From Micavibrio_A sp035759665 (GTDB taxonomy: Bacteria; Pseudomonadota; Alphaproteobacteria; Micavibrionales; Micavibrionaceae), in contig DASTUM010000134.1 in assembly GCA_035759665.1 (NCBI GenBank), forward strand, positions 1 through 23,146: 23,146 nucleotides of DNA. The letters are read 5' to 3'. How positions within the stretch are numbered: the stretch's first letter is position 1; each line of letters opens with the position of its first letter. Positions 1 through 9,331 of this stretch are shown one piece after another. A model generated the notes under the pieces. That model had not been told where the DNA came from and made no database searches. It worked only from the letters and a program-made list of their open reading frames with translations. Position numbers and translations under genes: made by a program.

Positions 1-727
1 CGGCCAGGCTAAGCTCCTGCCCATCGAGGGTTTGTACGATCACTTCGCTGATTTTTTCATCCTGTCCCCTTAAATTATGCAGCTGATACGGGACAATCAT
101 TTCAATCTGTCCCCTTTCTACAAGATCCTCCATCTGGCGGACGCTTTCGGGCGCAGCGCGAAATTTATCGCGGCGGTGGACGATGTAGAGTTTTTCGGCG
201 ATCGGCGCCAGCGACAGCGCCCAATCGACGGCGGAATCGCCGCCCCCGGCGATGACGATGCGCTTGCCGCGAAAATCCTCCTTGCGGCGGACCATGTAAA
301 AAACGCTAGTTCCTTCATATTTTTCAATATCCTGAAGCGGCGGCCGGTTGGGGCCGAAAGCGCCCGCGCCGCCAGCGATGATAATGGCGCTGCATTCGAC
401 TTCGATATCTTTCGACGACTTAACGCGCCAAAAGCTACCTTCTTTGCTTATAGAGACAATTTGTTGCCCCAGATGATATTCAGGCGCGAAAGGCGCCGCC
501 TGCGCTTCCAACTGGACGATCAGGTCGCCCGCCAATATGGAGGGAAACCCCGGAATATCGTAGATCGGCTTTTCGGGGTAGAGCGCCGTGCACTGGCCGC
601 CGATTTCCGCGAGCGCGTCGAACACCGCGCATTTAAGGCCCAGCATCCCGCATTCGAACACGGCGAACAGGCCCGAAGGCCCCGCCCCAATGACAACCAC
701 GTCCTTTTTAAAAATCACGCCGCTCAT
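1..727 (-). CDS. Ferredoxin--NADP reductase, thioredoxin-reductase-like type (C-terminus beyond left edge)
   Basis: This flavoprotein family moves electrons between NADPH and ferredoxin or flavodoxin in the cytoplasm. The 242 visible residues open with the FAD-binding motif VVVIGAGPSG near residue 8. The family signature IGGQCTALYPEKPIYDIPGF follows at about 47-66, and the NADPH-binding stretch IAGGGDSAVDWALSL lies in the second half. The redox CxxC of true thioredoxin reductases is not seen where it would be expected, which favours ferredoxin-NADP reductase. Family members are about 340 residues, so roughly 100 are missing at the left edge. I chose the ATG at 725-727. An in-frame ATG at 761-763 would add 12 residues (MTKPIRHAINGP) and cannot be excluded, because neither start has a convincing ribosome binding site. 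The gene is divergent from tsaE across a gap of about 84 bp. Confidence 0.9.
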   Translation of the reverse strand, partial: MSGVIFKKDVVVIGAGPSGLFAVFECGMLGLKCAVFDALAEIGGQCTALYPEKPIYDIPGFPSILAGDLIVQLEAQAAPFAPEYHLGQQIVSISKEGSFWRVKSSKDIEVECSAIIIAGGAGAFGPNRPPLQDIEKYEGTSVFYMVRRKEDFRGKRIVIAGGGDSAVDWALSLAPIAEKLYIVHRRDKFRAAPESVRQMEDLVERGQIEMIVPYQLHNLRGQDEKISEVIVQTLDGQELSLA

Positions 728-811
728 AGGCCCGTTTATGGCATGACGGATGGGCTTCGTCATCCCCAATTTGCCGCGTGATCTTGGGCCGCCACGCCGC
801 TATAAGGATTC

Positions 812-1231
812 ATGGCCGTCCACGAAACCCATGCCGAATCAGAAACTGCCGCGCTCGCGGCCAAAATCGCGGCGTCCGCCAGAAGCGGCGACATTTTCCT
901 GCTCGAAGGCCCGCTCGGCGCGGGGAAGAGCGTGTTCGCCCGTGCCTTTGTCCGCGCCCTGTGCGGGAAAGACACGGATGTGCCAAGCCCAACTTTTACA
1001 CTCGTTCAAACCTACGAAACCGAAGAGGCGACCCTTTACCATTTCGACCTTTACCGCCTGGAAAACCCTGAAGAGATTTATGAGATCGGATGGGAGGACG
1101 CGCTCTCGGGTGGGATCGTCCTCGTCGAATGGCCGCAACGCCTCGGCCCGCACGCCCCCCGCAACGCAACGCGCATCCGGATCGAGACTTTCGACGGAGA
1201 ATCGCGCAGGATTACGATCGATGAAAAATAA
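812..1231 (+). CDS. tsaE: tRNA threonylcarbamoyladenosine biosynthesis ATPase TsaE
   Basis: TsaE is the small P-loop ATPase that works with TsaB and TsaD to put the threonylcarbamoyl group on A37 of ANN-decoding tRNAs. The 139-residue product has the expected family length. It carries a Walker A motif GPLGAGKS at about residues 33-40, the family motif SPTFTLVQTY near 60-70, and a Walker-B-like stretch IVLVEWPQRLG near 102-112. The ATG at 812 is preceded by AAGGA a few bases upstream. It is the first gene of a compact plus-strand operon, and its last 11 bases overlap the start of the next gene. In many alphaproteobacteria an amgK-type kinase gene sits directly downstream; here it is missing. 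Confidence 0.93.
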   Translation: MAVHETHAESETAALAAKIAASARSGDIFLLEGPLGAGKSVFARAFVRALCGKDTDVPSPTFTLVQTYETEEATLYHFDLYRLENPEEIYEIGWEDALSGGIVLVEWPQRLGPHAPRNATRIRIETFDGESRRITIDEK

Positions 1232-1928
1232 ACCGACCAGAGCTTTTATCCTCGCCGCCGGCAAAGGCACGCGGCTGCGCCCTTACACAGACACGATGCC
1301 GAAGCCCATGGTGGACATCGCGGGCACCAGCATCATCCGCCGCGCGATTGCGAAGCTCGTGCAGGCTGGCGTGACCGATATCGTTGTCAACCTGCATCAT
1401 CTGGGAGACGTTCTGGAAGAGCATCTGAAAGAGACCGCGGGTGCGAATATCATCTTTTCACACGAAGACGAGCTTTTAGAAACCGGCGGAGGCATCAAGA
1501 AGGCGCTGCATTATTTCGAGGATGAGGCTTTCTACATCATCAACGGCGATGCGCTCTGGGATGAAGGCGAAATTCCGGCGCTCGAAAAACTCGCACAGGT
1601 CTGGAGCGACGATATGGACATTCTCCTCCTCCTCCAGCCCACGCGCCGCATGGAACTAACGGGAGCTGTCGGAGACTACCGTTTGAAAGATGGCAAGGCT
1701 ACTAGAGAAAAAGACAAAAGCGGCGATCATATGTTTGCGGGCGTGCGAATCGCTCACCCGCGCATTTTCAAAGAATCCCCAGAAGGCGCCTTTTCTTTCC
1801 TGTCCTTGATGGACAGGGCAGAAGAACAAGGGCGACTCTACGGCCTTGTCCATAGCGGCCACTGGTACCATATCAGCACGCCCGAAGATTTGCAGAGCGT
1901 AAACGAAGCCTTCAGGAAACGCGGATGA
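1221..1928 (+). CDS. murU: Nucleotidyltransferase, MurU-like (N-acetylmuramate 1-phosphate uridylyltransferase)
   Basis: The product belongs to the NTP-transferase family that joins a nucleotide to a sugar 1-phosphate. In characterised MurU the reaction is MurNAc alpha-1-phosphate plus UTP to UDP-MurNAc, in peptidoglycan recycling. The 235 residues start with the nucleotide-binding signature LAAGKGTRLRPYT and the PKPM motif. LLETGGGIKKAL and the metal-site region FYIINGDALW follow, and the C-terminus HISTPEDLQSVNEAF is typical of MurU/mannose-1-phosphate guanylyltransferase relatives. The frame stays open upstream, but the ATG at 1221 fits the family N-terminus and has AGGA at 1208-1211. The start lies inside tsaE, and the stop overlaps the addB start in an ATGA. 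Substrate assignment rests on family resemblance and synteny. The usual partner kinase AmgK is not next to it, so a different sugar phosphate is possible. Confidence 0.8.
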   Translation: MKNKPTRAFILAAGKGTRLRPYTDTMPKPMVDIAGTSIIRRAIAKLVQAGVTDIVVNLHHLGDVLEEHLKETAGANIIFSHEDELLETGGGIKKALHYFEDEAFYIINGDALWDEGEIPALEKLAQVWSDDMDILLLLQPTRRMELTGAVGDYRLKDGKATREKDKSGDHMFAGVRIAHPRIFKESPEGAFSFLSLMDRAEEQGRLYGLVHSGHWYHISTPEDLQSVNEAFRKRG

Positions 1929-4918
1929 GCGAAATGAAAAGAAAATCCTGCGTCTATACGATTCCGGCAGGGATTTCTTTTGTCGATATGCTCGCGCGTG
2001 GCATTCTGAACGAGACGGGCGACGACCCGCTCGCCTTGGCGCGCATGCAGATCCTTCTTCCGACTCGGCGCGGCTGCCGCTCCCTGCGCGAAGCTTTCTT
2101 GCGCCTGAGCGAAGGAAAGCCCCTGCTGCTGCCGCGTATGAATCCTATCGGCGATGTCGATGAAGAGGAATTGTCCTTAACGCTGGCGGGCATCGAAGAC
2201 GAACTCGACCTTCCACCCGCCGTGACACCCCTGCGCCGTCAGTTCCTTTTGATGACCCTTATCGCAAAACAGGGCGAAAGCCGCAGCATCGAACAAGATA
2301 TAATGCTGGCTGGCGCGCTCGGCCGCCTGATGGATCAGATTTATGCCGAAGACCTCGACCTCGCCGACCTTCCCAAAGCGATCGACAAGGAAGATTTCGC
2401 CGAACACTGGAACATCAGCATCGAATTTCTTAAAATCCTGAGCGTATTCTGGCCGATGATCCTCGCCGAGAACGGTGTGATCGATGCCGCCGACAGGCGC
2501 AACCGGCTGCTAAAAAGGCTGGCGGCGCACTGGCAGGCGAACCCACCCGCCCACAGAATCATCGCCGCCGGGTCGACAGGATCGATACCCGCCACCGCTG
2601 GGCTTTTGAAAACGATCGCCAATCTTCCGGACGGCTGCATTGTTCTTCCCGGCCTCGACCGAATGATGGACGACGAGAGCTGGAAGGCGTTGGACGATAC
2701 GCATCCGCAAGCAACGCTTCGTCATCTTCTCGACGTGCTGGGCGAACGCCGCGAGAATGTGTCCGTATGGCCGTCCTGTGACGCGCCGACACTCCGTCAG
2801 AAAAAGATGCGCGCTTTCGTGTCGGAAATCATGCGGCCCGCCGACACGACGCAGGAATGGCAAAGCGCCGGGAAACGGCTTGACTTGAAAGAATCCGACC
2901 TACCGGTCGAACGCTACGATTGCGCCGCGCCGCAGGAAGAAGCGCTGACCATCGCGCTCGCCCTGCGCGGCGTGCTTGAAGACGCGGGCGAGCCTAAAAC
3001 GGCGGCTTTTGTTACGCCGGATCGACGCCTTGCCCGCCGTGTCGCCATGGCGTGCCGCAGATGGGGTATTGAAATAGACGATTCCGGCGGAGAATTTCTC
3101 TCCGAAACGAGAACGGGAATATATCTGCGGCTGTGCATCGAAGCCTTGTGCGCGGAGATGAAGCCGGTCGCGCTCCTCGATTTTGCCAAACATGCGCTTT
3201 GCCTGCCCTCGCAGCGGGAAAGCTGGCGCGGCGAGATGCGCGATCTTGACCGCCTCGCCCTGCGCGGCCCGTCTTTTCAGGGCGGCATGCAGGCTCATTA
3301 TCGCCGCCTCGATTCGCTCGAGGAAGAAAATAAAAAGCGCCCCTCCGAACGCAGGGTTGAGATAAAACCTCTTAAAAACACGCTCGCCTTTATCGAAAGA
3401 TCCTTCGGCCCTTTGCTGGCGCTCTCGGGAAAGCAGCCTTTTTCCGCGTGGTGCGAAGCGCATCTGAAGGTCGCGGAAAATTTTTGTGCTCGGGATATTC
3501 TCTGGTCGGGGCAGGACGGGGAAGCCGCCGCCCTGCTTTTCACGCAGCTGCGCGAGGAGCAGCATCTGCTCCCGCCCTGCACCGCCCGGGACTATTTCGC
3601 CATCATCGAACAAGCAATGAATTCCATCACTGTCCGCCCCGCCTTCGGCCTGCACCCGCGCCTTATGATTCTGGGGCAGCTCGAAGCCCGCCTTGTCGAG
3701 GCGGACGTTATGATTTTAGGCGGCCTCAACGAAGGAACATGGCCGCCCGCGCCCGTCGCCGATTCGTGGATGTCGCGGCCCATGCGCAAACGGTTTGGTC
3801 TGCCCTCGCCCGAACGCTCTGTCGGATTGTCTGCGCATGACTTCGCGCAGGCGCTGTGCGCCAAGAAAGTCATCCTCACGAGGTCACTACGCGTCGACGG
3901 CTCGCCGACGGTTCCGGCGCGATGGCTGCAGCGCATGGATACGGTTTTGCAGGCTTGCGGATTATCGCGGGAAATTATCGCGCAGGGCGATTGCCTTGCG
4001 CAGGCGCGCCTGCTCGACCATACGGACGATTACGCACCCGTCGAACGGCCCCGCCCCAAACCGCCTGTCCATGCCCGCCCGCGAAAATTGTCGGTCACGC
4101 AAATCGACACATGGATGAAAGATCCTTACAGCATCTATGCGCGGCATATTCTCAAGCTCGCCGCCCTGGAGCCGCTGGAGCAGCCGCTCGACGCGGCCAT
4201 GCGCGGAACGCTGGTCCACGACGTGCTCGACCGGTTCGTCGAGCTCTATCCGGACGACGTGCCGGACGAAGCGAAGAAAAACTTTATTTCCATCGCACGC
4301 AAGGAGCTCGATGCGCTCGGACTCGGCGATGACGTGAAGGTTTTCTGGGAACCGCGCCTCGCCAAGATCGCGGGATGGATTACCGCACAGGAACAAAAAT
4401 GGCGGCAGGATAAAAAGCCTATGGCGCGCGAAGTGCGCGGTGAAATAAGCTTCGATACGCCGAACGGGCCTTTCGTTTTAAGCGCCCGCGCAGACCGAAT
4501 CGACATGACGCGCGATGGGAGAGAGGCCGCGATCATAGATTACAAATCCGGCGGCCAGTATTCGGCGAGCGGCATGATAAGTGGAAAATTCCCGCAATTG
4601 CCGCTTGAAGCCGTTATCGTTGAGGAAGGCACGGTCGATACTTTGAAGCCCCTGCCGGTGTCGGCGTTGTCTTACTGGGTCGTGAACGGCGGCAAGGACG
4701 GCGGGACGATCATGACGATGGATGACCCGGCGAAAATCACCGCCGCCAAGGAAAACGGGAAGCAGGGTATCATCGACCTGATCGCCCGTTTCGATGACGC
4801 GGACACGCCTTATTACAGCATCCCGCGGCCCGACAACGCGCCGAAATACAACGACTACGAACATCTGGCGCGCGTACGCGAATGGACGGCGCTGGACGAC
4901 AACGAGGAGGCGGCATGA
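1925..4918 (+). CDS. addB: Double-strand break repair protein AddB (alphaproteobacterial type)
   Basis: AddB is the second subunit of the AddAB helicase-nuclease, which processes double-strand DNA ends for RecA loading and homologous recombination. At 997 residues it has the usual length of alphaproteobacterial AddB. The N-terminal half (about 1-700) is a degenerate helicase-like region with no Walker A, as is normal in this branch; the early motif ILLPTRRGC is typical. The C-terminal PD-(D/E)xK nuclease has a histidine in GTLVHDVLDRF (about H765), an aspartate in SARADRID (about D857) and the core IIDYKSG (D872, K874). The cysteine cluster that binds iron-sulfur in Firmicute AddB is not apparent here. 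The start overlaps the murU stop and the stop overlaps the addA start, both as ATGA, so translation is probably coupled. Confidence 0.94.
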   Translation: MSEMKRKSCVYTIPAGISFVDMLARGILNETGDDPLALARMQILLPTRRGCRSLREAFLRLSEGKPLLLPRMNPIGDVDEEELSLTLAGIEDELDLPPAVTPLRRQFLLMTLIAKQGESRSIEQDIMLAGALGRLMDQIYAEDLDLADLPKAIDKEDFAEHWNISIEFLKILSVFWPMILAENGVIDAADRRNRLLKRLAAHWQANPPAHRIIAAGSTGSIPATAGLLKTIANLPDGCIVLPGLDRMMDDESWKALDDTHPQATLRHLLDVLGERRENVSVWPSCDAPTLRQKKMRAFVSEIMRPADTTQEWQSAGKRLDLKESDLPVERYDCAAPQEEALTIALALRGVLEDAGEPKTAAFVTPDRRLARRVAMACRRWGIEIDDSGGEFLSETRTGIYLRLCIEALCAEMKPVALLDFAKHALCLPSQRESWRGEMRDLDRLALRGPSFQGGMQAHYRRLDSLEEENKKRPSERRVEIKPLKNTLAFIERSFGPLLALSGKQPFSAWCEAHLKVAENFCARDILWSGQDGEAAALLFTQLREEQHLLPPCTARDYFAIIEQAMNSITVRPAFGLHPRLMILGQLEARLVEADVMILGGLNEGTWPPAPVADSWMSRPMRKRFGLPSPERSVGLSAHDFAQALCAKKVILTRSLRVDGSPTVPARWLQRMDTVLQACGLSREIIAQGDCLAQARLLDHTDDYAPVERPRPKPPVHARPRKLSVTQIDTWMKDPYSIYARHILKLAALEPLEQPLDAAMRGTLVHDVLDRFVELYPDDVPDEAKKNFISIARKELDALGLGDDVKVFWEPRLAKIAGWITAQEQKWRQDKKPMAREVRGEISFDTPNGPFVLSARADRIDMTRDGREAAIIDYKSGGQYSASGMISGKFPQLPLEAVIVEEGTVDTLKPLPVSALSYWVVNGGKDGGTIMTMDDPAKITAAKENGKQGIIDLIARFDDADTPYYSIPRPDNAPKYNDYEHLARVREWTALDDNEEAA

Positions 4919-7900
4919 GCGACTCCCTACAGCGATCCATACCCGCCATCTTATTGGAAGCGACCCAGCGCCAGCGTATCGCCTCCGATCCGCTCGTTTC
5001 ATCCTGGGTTGGCGCGAGCGCCGGATCGGGGAAGACGAAAGTCCTGACCGACCGGATGCTTCGCCTTCTCCTACCGCGTGAAGACGGTAGACCGGGGACG
5101 GCGCCTCAAAAAATTCTCGCGCTGACTTTTACGAAGGCGGCGGCCAACGAAATGGCGCTGCGGCTTTCGAAAAAGCTTTCGCAATGGGCGGTGATGGAGG
5201 ATGCGGATCTGACGCGCGAGCTTGAAACCCTGTTTGGCCGCGCGCCGAAAGGCGAGGAAATTCAGTCTGCGCGGAAATTATTCGCCCGCGTCGTCGACGC
5301 GCCGGGCGGGTTGAATATCATGACCATCCATTCTTTCTGCCAGTCGGTTTTGGGGCGCTTTCCCATAGAAGCGGGCCTTCCCCCCCATTTTAAACCTTTG
5401 GAGGAAGAGGAATCCCGAGATCTCCTGGATGAAGCGCGCCGTTACATACTATCGAATGCAGGTACGAAAGACGGATCGCCGTTACAAACCGCCATAGGGA
5501 ACATCAGTACGCGGATGACGGAAGAGGCTTTCACCGGCCTCCTGAAAGCCGTGATTGCCGAACGCGGACAGATGGAATCGGTACTTAAACATACGTTCGG
5601 CATTGAGGGCCTGTACACGAGGGCCTGCACCGTGCTCGGCATACGCCCCGGGCTGACGGCGAGCGAATCTTTCGCGGATTTTTGCGCCGGGGGGGATCAT
5701 ACAGGGCTTCGAACGGCCTGCGCTGCCCTGGCAGAAGGATCGAAGACGGATGGCGAAAAAGCCATAGGCATACAAGCCTTCTGGGACGAGGCCGGCGACA
5801 AGACGCATCTGTATGCGGACTATAAATCCATCTTCATTACGTCGGGCGGTACAGTGGCCAAAAAGCTCGCCACCCAGAAGCCGGCCGACCGGCATCCGGA
5901 GCTTATAAGCGTACTAACGGCGGAAGCCGAACGCATTCTGGCTTTTGAAAACGAGAAGAATGCCATCGCATGCGCCGAGACGACGAGAGATTTGCTGCTG
6001 ATCGGGCAAGCCGTACTTCATGGCTATCAGCTATTGAAGGAAGAGCGTGGGGCGGTCGATTTCGACGACCTGATTTTAAAAACACTGTCCCTGCTTAAAG
6101 GAGAGGTAAATAGCCTTAAAGGCTTAAAAGTAACACCTTGGGTGTTGTACAAGCTGGATGAAGGACTAGATCATATTCTCGTTGACGAGGCTCAGGACAC
6201 GAACCCCGAGCAGTGGGAAATCATACGCGCCCTGAGCGACGATTTTTTCAGCGGTGAAGGCGCGGCGGACGATCTTCGTACGCTGTTCGTCGTCGGGGAC
6301 AAGAAGCAGTCTATTTTCTCGTTCCAGCGGGCGGCGCCGGAAAAATTCGAGGATATGTACCGTTGGTTCGATAAGAAAATCCGCGAAGCTGGCTGCGGGT
6401 TCGCACCGGTGGACATCAACACGTCGTTCCGATCCGTACGCACAGTTCTCGACGCGGTCGATGCCGTGTTCGCCCCGGCGCGCAATCTTATGGCGGGATA
6501 CCCTACACATATCGCCCAACGCGAAGGACAGCCGGGACTCGTCGAACTCTGGCCTCTTTTCGAAACCGCGCAGGATATGGAGGAAGGACAGAACGACACG
6601 CCCGAAACGGCAGGATGGGCGCTGCCCGACCGCCTGGTCGAAAGCGAAAGCGGGTCAGCCAGAATGGCATCTAAAATAGGGGACACGATTAAATCATGGC
6701 TGGATCAGAAAACCAGCTTGGATAGCTATGACCGCCCGATACGGGCCGGAGATATCATGGTGCTCGTACGGGCACGGAACGCATTCGTCAATCAACTCGT
6801 ACGCGCCCTTAAAAAACGAAAAATCCCCGTCAGCGGCGTAGACCGCATGGTGCTGGGCGAACAGCTCGCCGTACAGGATCTTTGTGCCGCCGCGCGCTTC
6901 GCCTTGCTGCCGGACGATAGCCTGACTCTTGCCTCTCTCCTAAAGTCTCCCTTTATCGGCATGGATGAAGACGCTTTGTATGCATTGGCGCGTGGACGGC
7001 CTTCAACTTTATGGTATTCCCTGAAAAAAAACGGGGACGGTTTAATTGTTTCATGGCTGGAAAAGTTGATTGTTCAGGCAGGAAGCCTGCATCCGTACGA
7101 ATTCTTCAGCCGCCTCGTACAGGAGCCCTGTCCGGCCGACGGCGCGAGCGGGATGCGCGCCATACGCAGGCGTCTGGGAGACGATGCGCTCGATCCGCTC
7201 GACGAATTCCTGAATCTTACACTCGATTATCAGAGCGGCCATGGCGGTGGCCTGCAAAGCTTTCTTCACTGGCACGAACAAGGAAGCAGCGAGATCAAGC
7301 GGCAGATGGAAGAAGCGGGCGGGGCGGTACGCATCATGACCGTCCATGGCGCCAAAGGGCTTCAGGCTCCGATCGTGTTCCTGCCCGACACGGTGCGCGT
7401 CAAAAGCCCGGATTTGGACAAAATCCTCTGGCCCAACCGTACAGGGCTTGACGTTCCGCTTTACCTTTCTTCGCGCGAAACCACGCCGCAGGCCGCAGCG
7501 CAGGCCCGCACAGACGTTGAACGGCAGATGGACGATGAGTACCGCCGCCTTCTTTACGTCGCCATGACGCGGGCCGAGGAGCGGCTTTATATCGGCGGGT
7601 ATATCAACAAACGCGGACCCTCGCAGAACGGGCGCACAGCCTACTGGTACGATGACATACGAAGCGCGCTTGAAGCCCATCCGGACATCCGCCGTGAAAA
7701 ATCGGGCGTTGCGGACAAGGACGGCAACGATCAGCCGCTTTTGCGCCTTGCCGCCGCCGCCAGCGCCGGGCCGGATAAGGCGCATAAGAAAAACGAAACG
7801 CACAAAGATACGATTGCCACAGCGCTTCCCGCATGGGCCTTCAAGCCCGCCCCCGCAGAGCCGTTCCCGCCCCGTCCCCTTGCCCCGTCGCGGCCTTCCG

Positions 7901-8421
7901 AACCGGAACCGGCGGCGGCGTCCCCCCTGGCGGAATCACAGGCACATCGTTTTCGCCGCGGGAACGCAGCGCACAGGCTGCTCCAGACCCTGCCGGACTT
8001 ACCACACGCGGCGCAGCGGGCGGCGGCGGAAAAATTCCTGGCCCGTCCGGCGCTGGGGCTGCCCCCCCAAATGCAAAAAAGCATTGCAGACGAAGTCATG
8101 GCCATTCTGGAAGATAAAACATTCGGCTCGATCTTCGGGCCGGGGTCGATGGCGGAGATTCCTGTAACGGGATTCCTTAATGGCAAGACGCTCATATCCG
8201 GCCAGATCGACCGCGTGCTGATCACCGGCGAAGACATTTTGATCGTCGATTTCAAAACCAACAGGCCGCCGCCGGACAACGCCAAGGATGTTCCGCCCGC
8301 CTATCTGCGCCAGATGAAAATCTATGCCGATCTGATGCGGGAAATCTATCCCGGTCGCACGGTCAGGACGGCGCTTTTGTGGACGGATGGCGCCCGGTTG
8401 ATGGAAATAGACAACGCCTGA
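4915..8421 (+). CDS. addA: Double-strand break repair helicase-nuclease AddA
   Basis: AddA is the UvrD-type 3'-5' helicase and nuclease subunit of AddAB. The 1168-residue product shows all superfamily 1A helicase motifs: Walker A GASAGSGKT (33-41), LALTFTKAAANEM, MTIHSFCQSVL, VDEAQD (about 423-428), GDKKQSIFSFQ (about 461), INTSFRS, MTVHGAKGLQ (about 810) and VAMTRAEERL (about 882). A proline-rich linker (about residues 975-1005) leads into a C-terminal RecB-like nuclease with H1020, D1099 in SGQIDRV and the core VDFKTNRPP (D1112, K1114). I chose the ATG at 4915 because it has AGGAGG just upstream and shares ATGA with the end of addB; an in-frame ATG 33 bases upstream lies inside addB. It is the last gene of the tsaE operon and converges on the next gene. 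Confidence 0.96.
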   Translation: MSDSLQRSIPAILLEATQRQRIASDPLVSSWVGASAGSGKTKVLTDRMLRLLLPREDGRPGTAPQKILALTFTKAAANEMALRLSKKLSQWAVMEDADLTRELETLFGRAPKGEEIQSARKLFARVVDAPGGLNIMTIHSFCQSVLGRFPIEAGLPPHFKPLEEEESRDLLDEARRYILSNAGTKDGSPLQTAIGNISTRMTEEAFTGLLKAVIAERGQMESVLKHTFGIEGLYTRACTVLGIRPGLTASESFADFCAGGDHTGLRTACAALAEGSKTDGEKAIGIQAFWDEAGDKTHLYADYKSIFITSGGTVAKKLATQKPADRHPELISVLTAEAERILAFENEKNAIACAETTRDLLLIGQAVLHGYQLLKEERGAVDFDDLILKTLSLLKGEVNSLKGLKVTPWVLYKLDEGLDHILVDEAQDTNPEQWEIIRALSDDFFSGEGAADDLRTLFVVGDKKQSIFSFQRAAPEKFEDMYRWFDKKIREAGCGFAPVDINTSFRSVRTVLDAVDAVFAPARNLMAGYPTHIAQREGQPGLVELWPLFETAQDMEEGQNDTPETAGWALPDRLVESESGSARMASKIGDTIKSWLDQKTSLDSYDRPIRAGDIMVLVRARNAFVNQLVRALKKRKIPVSGVDRMVLGEQLAVQDLCAAARFALLPDDSLTLASLLKSPFIGMDEDALYALARGRPSTLWYSLKKNGDGLIVSWLEKLIVQAGSLHPYEFFSRLVQEPCPADGASGMRAIRRRLGDDALDPLDEFLNLTLDYQSGHGGGLQSFLHWHEQGSSEIKRQMEEAGGAVRIMTVHGAKGLQAPIVFLPDTVRVKSPDLDKILWPNRTGLDVPLYLSSRETTPQAAAQARTDVERQMDDEYRRLLYVAMTRAEERLYIGGYINKRGPSQNGRTAYWYDDIRSALEAHPDIRREKSGVADKDGNDQPLLRLAAAASAGPDKAHKKNETHKDTIATALPAWAFKPAPAEPFPPRPLAPSRPSEPEPAAASPLAESQAHRFRRGNAAHRLLQTLPDLPHAAQRAAAEKFLARPALGLPPQMQKSIADEVMAILEDKTFGSIFGPGSMAEIPVTGFLNGKTLISGQIDRVLITGEDILIVDFKTNRPPPDNAKDVPPAYLRQMKIYADLMREIYPGRTVRTALLWTDGARLMEIDNA

Positions 8422-8447
8422 CGATCTGACGGCGCCTCGCGTTTGTT

Positions 8448-9164
8448 TTAGCACGCAGCGCGAATTTTTTCAGCGCCTTCTTGCGGGGCGGGAACGTCCT
8501 TCGAGAACGCGATTCCCAGTTCGGCGGCCAGGGCCGTGATTGCGCGGGCCGATTGCGTCATATAATGCGCATGGCGTTCCGGCATTGTCTCCTGCGAGAG
8601 CTTGTTCATCTTGAATTGTTTACCGGGGCCGCCGGGCATCAATTGCACAGCGATGTATTGCAGCGTCTTTTTGCCCACGGGAATATCCGCCGGGCGGCGT
8701 CTGACCCCGAGCGCACGGCCGCTTGCGTGAAACAGGATCGTGGCGGCAGCGGGATAGAGTTTACGCCGCGCGGCATCAAAGTCGCTTCCACGGGCTAGAG
8801 ATTTCGGCGCGATGCAATAGCCCGCGGGTGTGCAGATCAGTCCCTTCGCGTAAAGCGTTTCGTCATCGTCGGGAATGGCGGCGCGAGAAGAGTTGATCGC
8901 CTGCATGAACTGCCGTTCGGCAAGAGCGGGATTTTTGTTTCCGCTTTCGGCGCGATATCGTTTCAGCGCAACGGAAACATGCGGGCTTTGTAAAAAGCAA
9001 AGCGCTGCATGGAAATTCGGATCCGCATTCGCCGCATCGACGACACTGCAATGCGCGCGCAAGGCGCTGGCCGTCATAAGTCTTTCACTGCCGCCTGCGC
9101 GGATCGCATCCATGGCGCGTGCAATTCCTTTTTGCGCGTTCTTGTGAACGATGTGAAAATTCAT
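8448..9164 (-). CDS. Hypothetical protein between addA and trxA
   Basis: I do not recognise this protein of about 238 residues. It has no signal peptide, membrane segment or clear catalytic motif. The composition looks soluble, mostly helical and rich in Ala, Arg and Lys. Points to search with are LICTPAGYCIAPKSLARGSD in the middle, GVRRRPADIPVGKKTLQYIA, and a C-terminus ending in KIRAAC. The start is uncertain. I used the ATG at 9164 (MNFHIVHKNAQKG), but an in-frame GTG at 9182 would add six residues, and neither has a clear ribosome binding site. A plausible sigma-70-type promoter lies just upstream on the same strand. The gene breaks the usual addA-trxA adjacency and runs against its neighbours, so it may be a lineage-specific insertion. 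The open frame, start context and promoter support a real gene. Confidence 0.65.
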   Translation of the reverse strand: MNFHIVHKNAQKGIARAMDAIRAGGSERLMTASALRAHCSVVDAANADPNFHAALCFLQSPHVSVALKRYRAESGNKNPALAERQFMQAINSSRAAIPDDDETLYAKGLICTPAGYCIAPKSLARGSDFDAARRKLYPAAATILFHASGRALGVRRRPADIPVGKKTLQYIAVQLMPGGPGKQFKMNKLSQETMPERHAHYMTQSARAITALAAELGIAFSKDVPAPQEGAEKIRAAC

Positions 9165-9200
9165 GTCAGCAACATATTGCACCGTTATAGGGATACCGAC

Positions 9201-9230
9201 TTGATAGCAAAATCGGTTAATTTATGTCAA
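9201..9230 (-). promoter_or_regulatory. Candidate promoter of the 8448-9164 gene, possibly bidirectional
   Basis: Read on the minus strand, a consensus TTGACA (9225-9230) is separated by 18 bases from TATCAA (9201-9206). The expected start of transcription is near 9194, shortly before the gene. The element is roughly symmetric, beginning with TTGA and ending with TCAA, so plus-strand polymerase could also use it to transcribe trxA. That second use is weaker and speculative. Confidence 0.45.
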
Positions 9231-9331
9231 TTTTTCAAGGCAAGCTGTTGATCTTAACGCATGAACCCTTGATCTCGCGCGCCCGCCGCGACATGTTTAT
9301 TCATCCAAGTTGAATTTAAGGAATATGAGAG

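Noticed and set aside
77..781. Long plus-strand open frame at the left end
   Set aside because: It is antisense to the ferredoxin-NADP reductase gene, whose motifs are unmistakable on the minus strand; the plus-strand translation shows no family features.
750..1220. Upstream extension of the murU reading frame
   Set aside because: The extra 157 residues overlap tsaE in another frame and look like an out-of-frame shadow; family homology begins at the ATG at 1221.
8422..8475. Possible terminator after addA (CGCG arms before a T run)
   Set aside because: Only four paired bases can be found around a long loop, which is too weak to claim.
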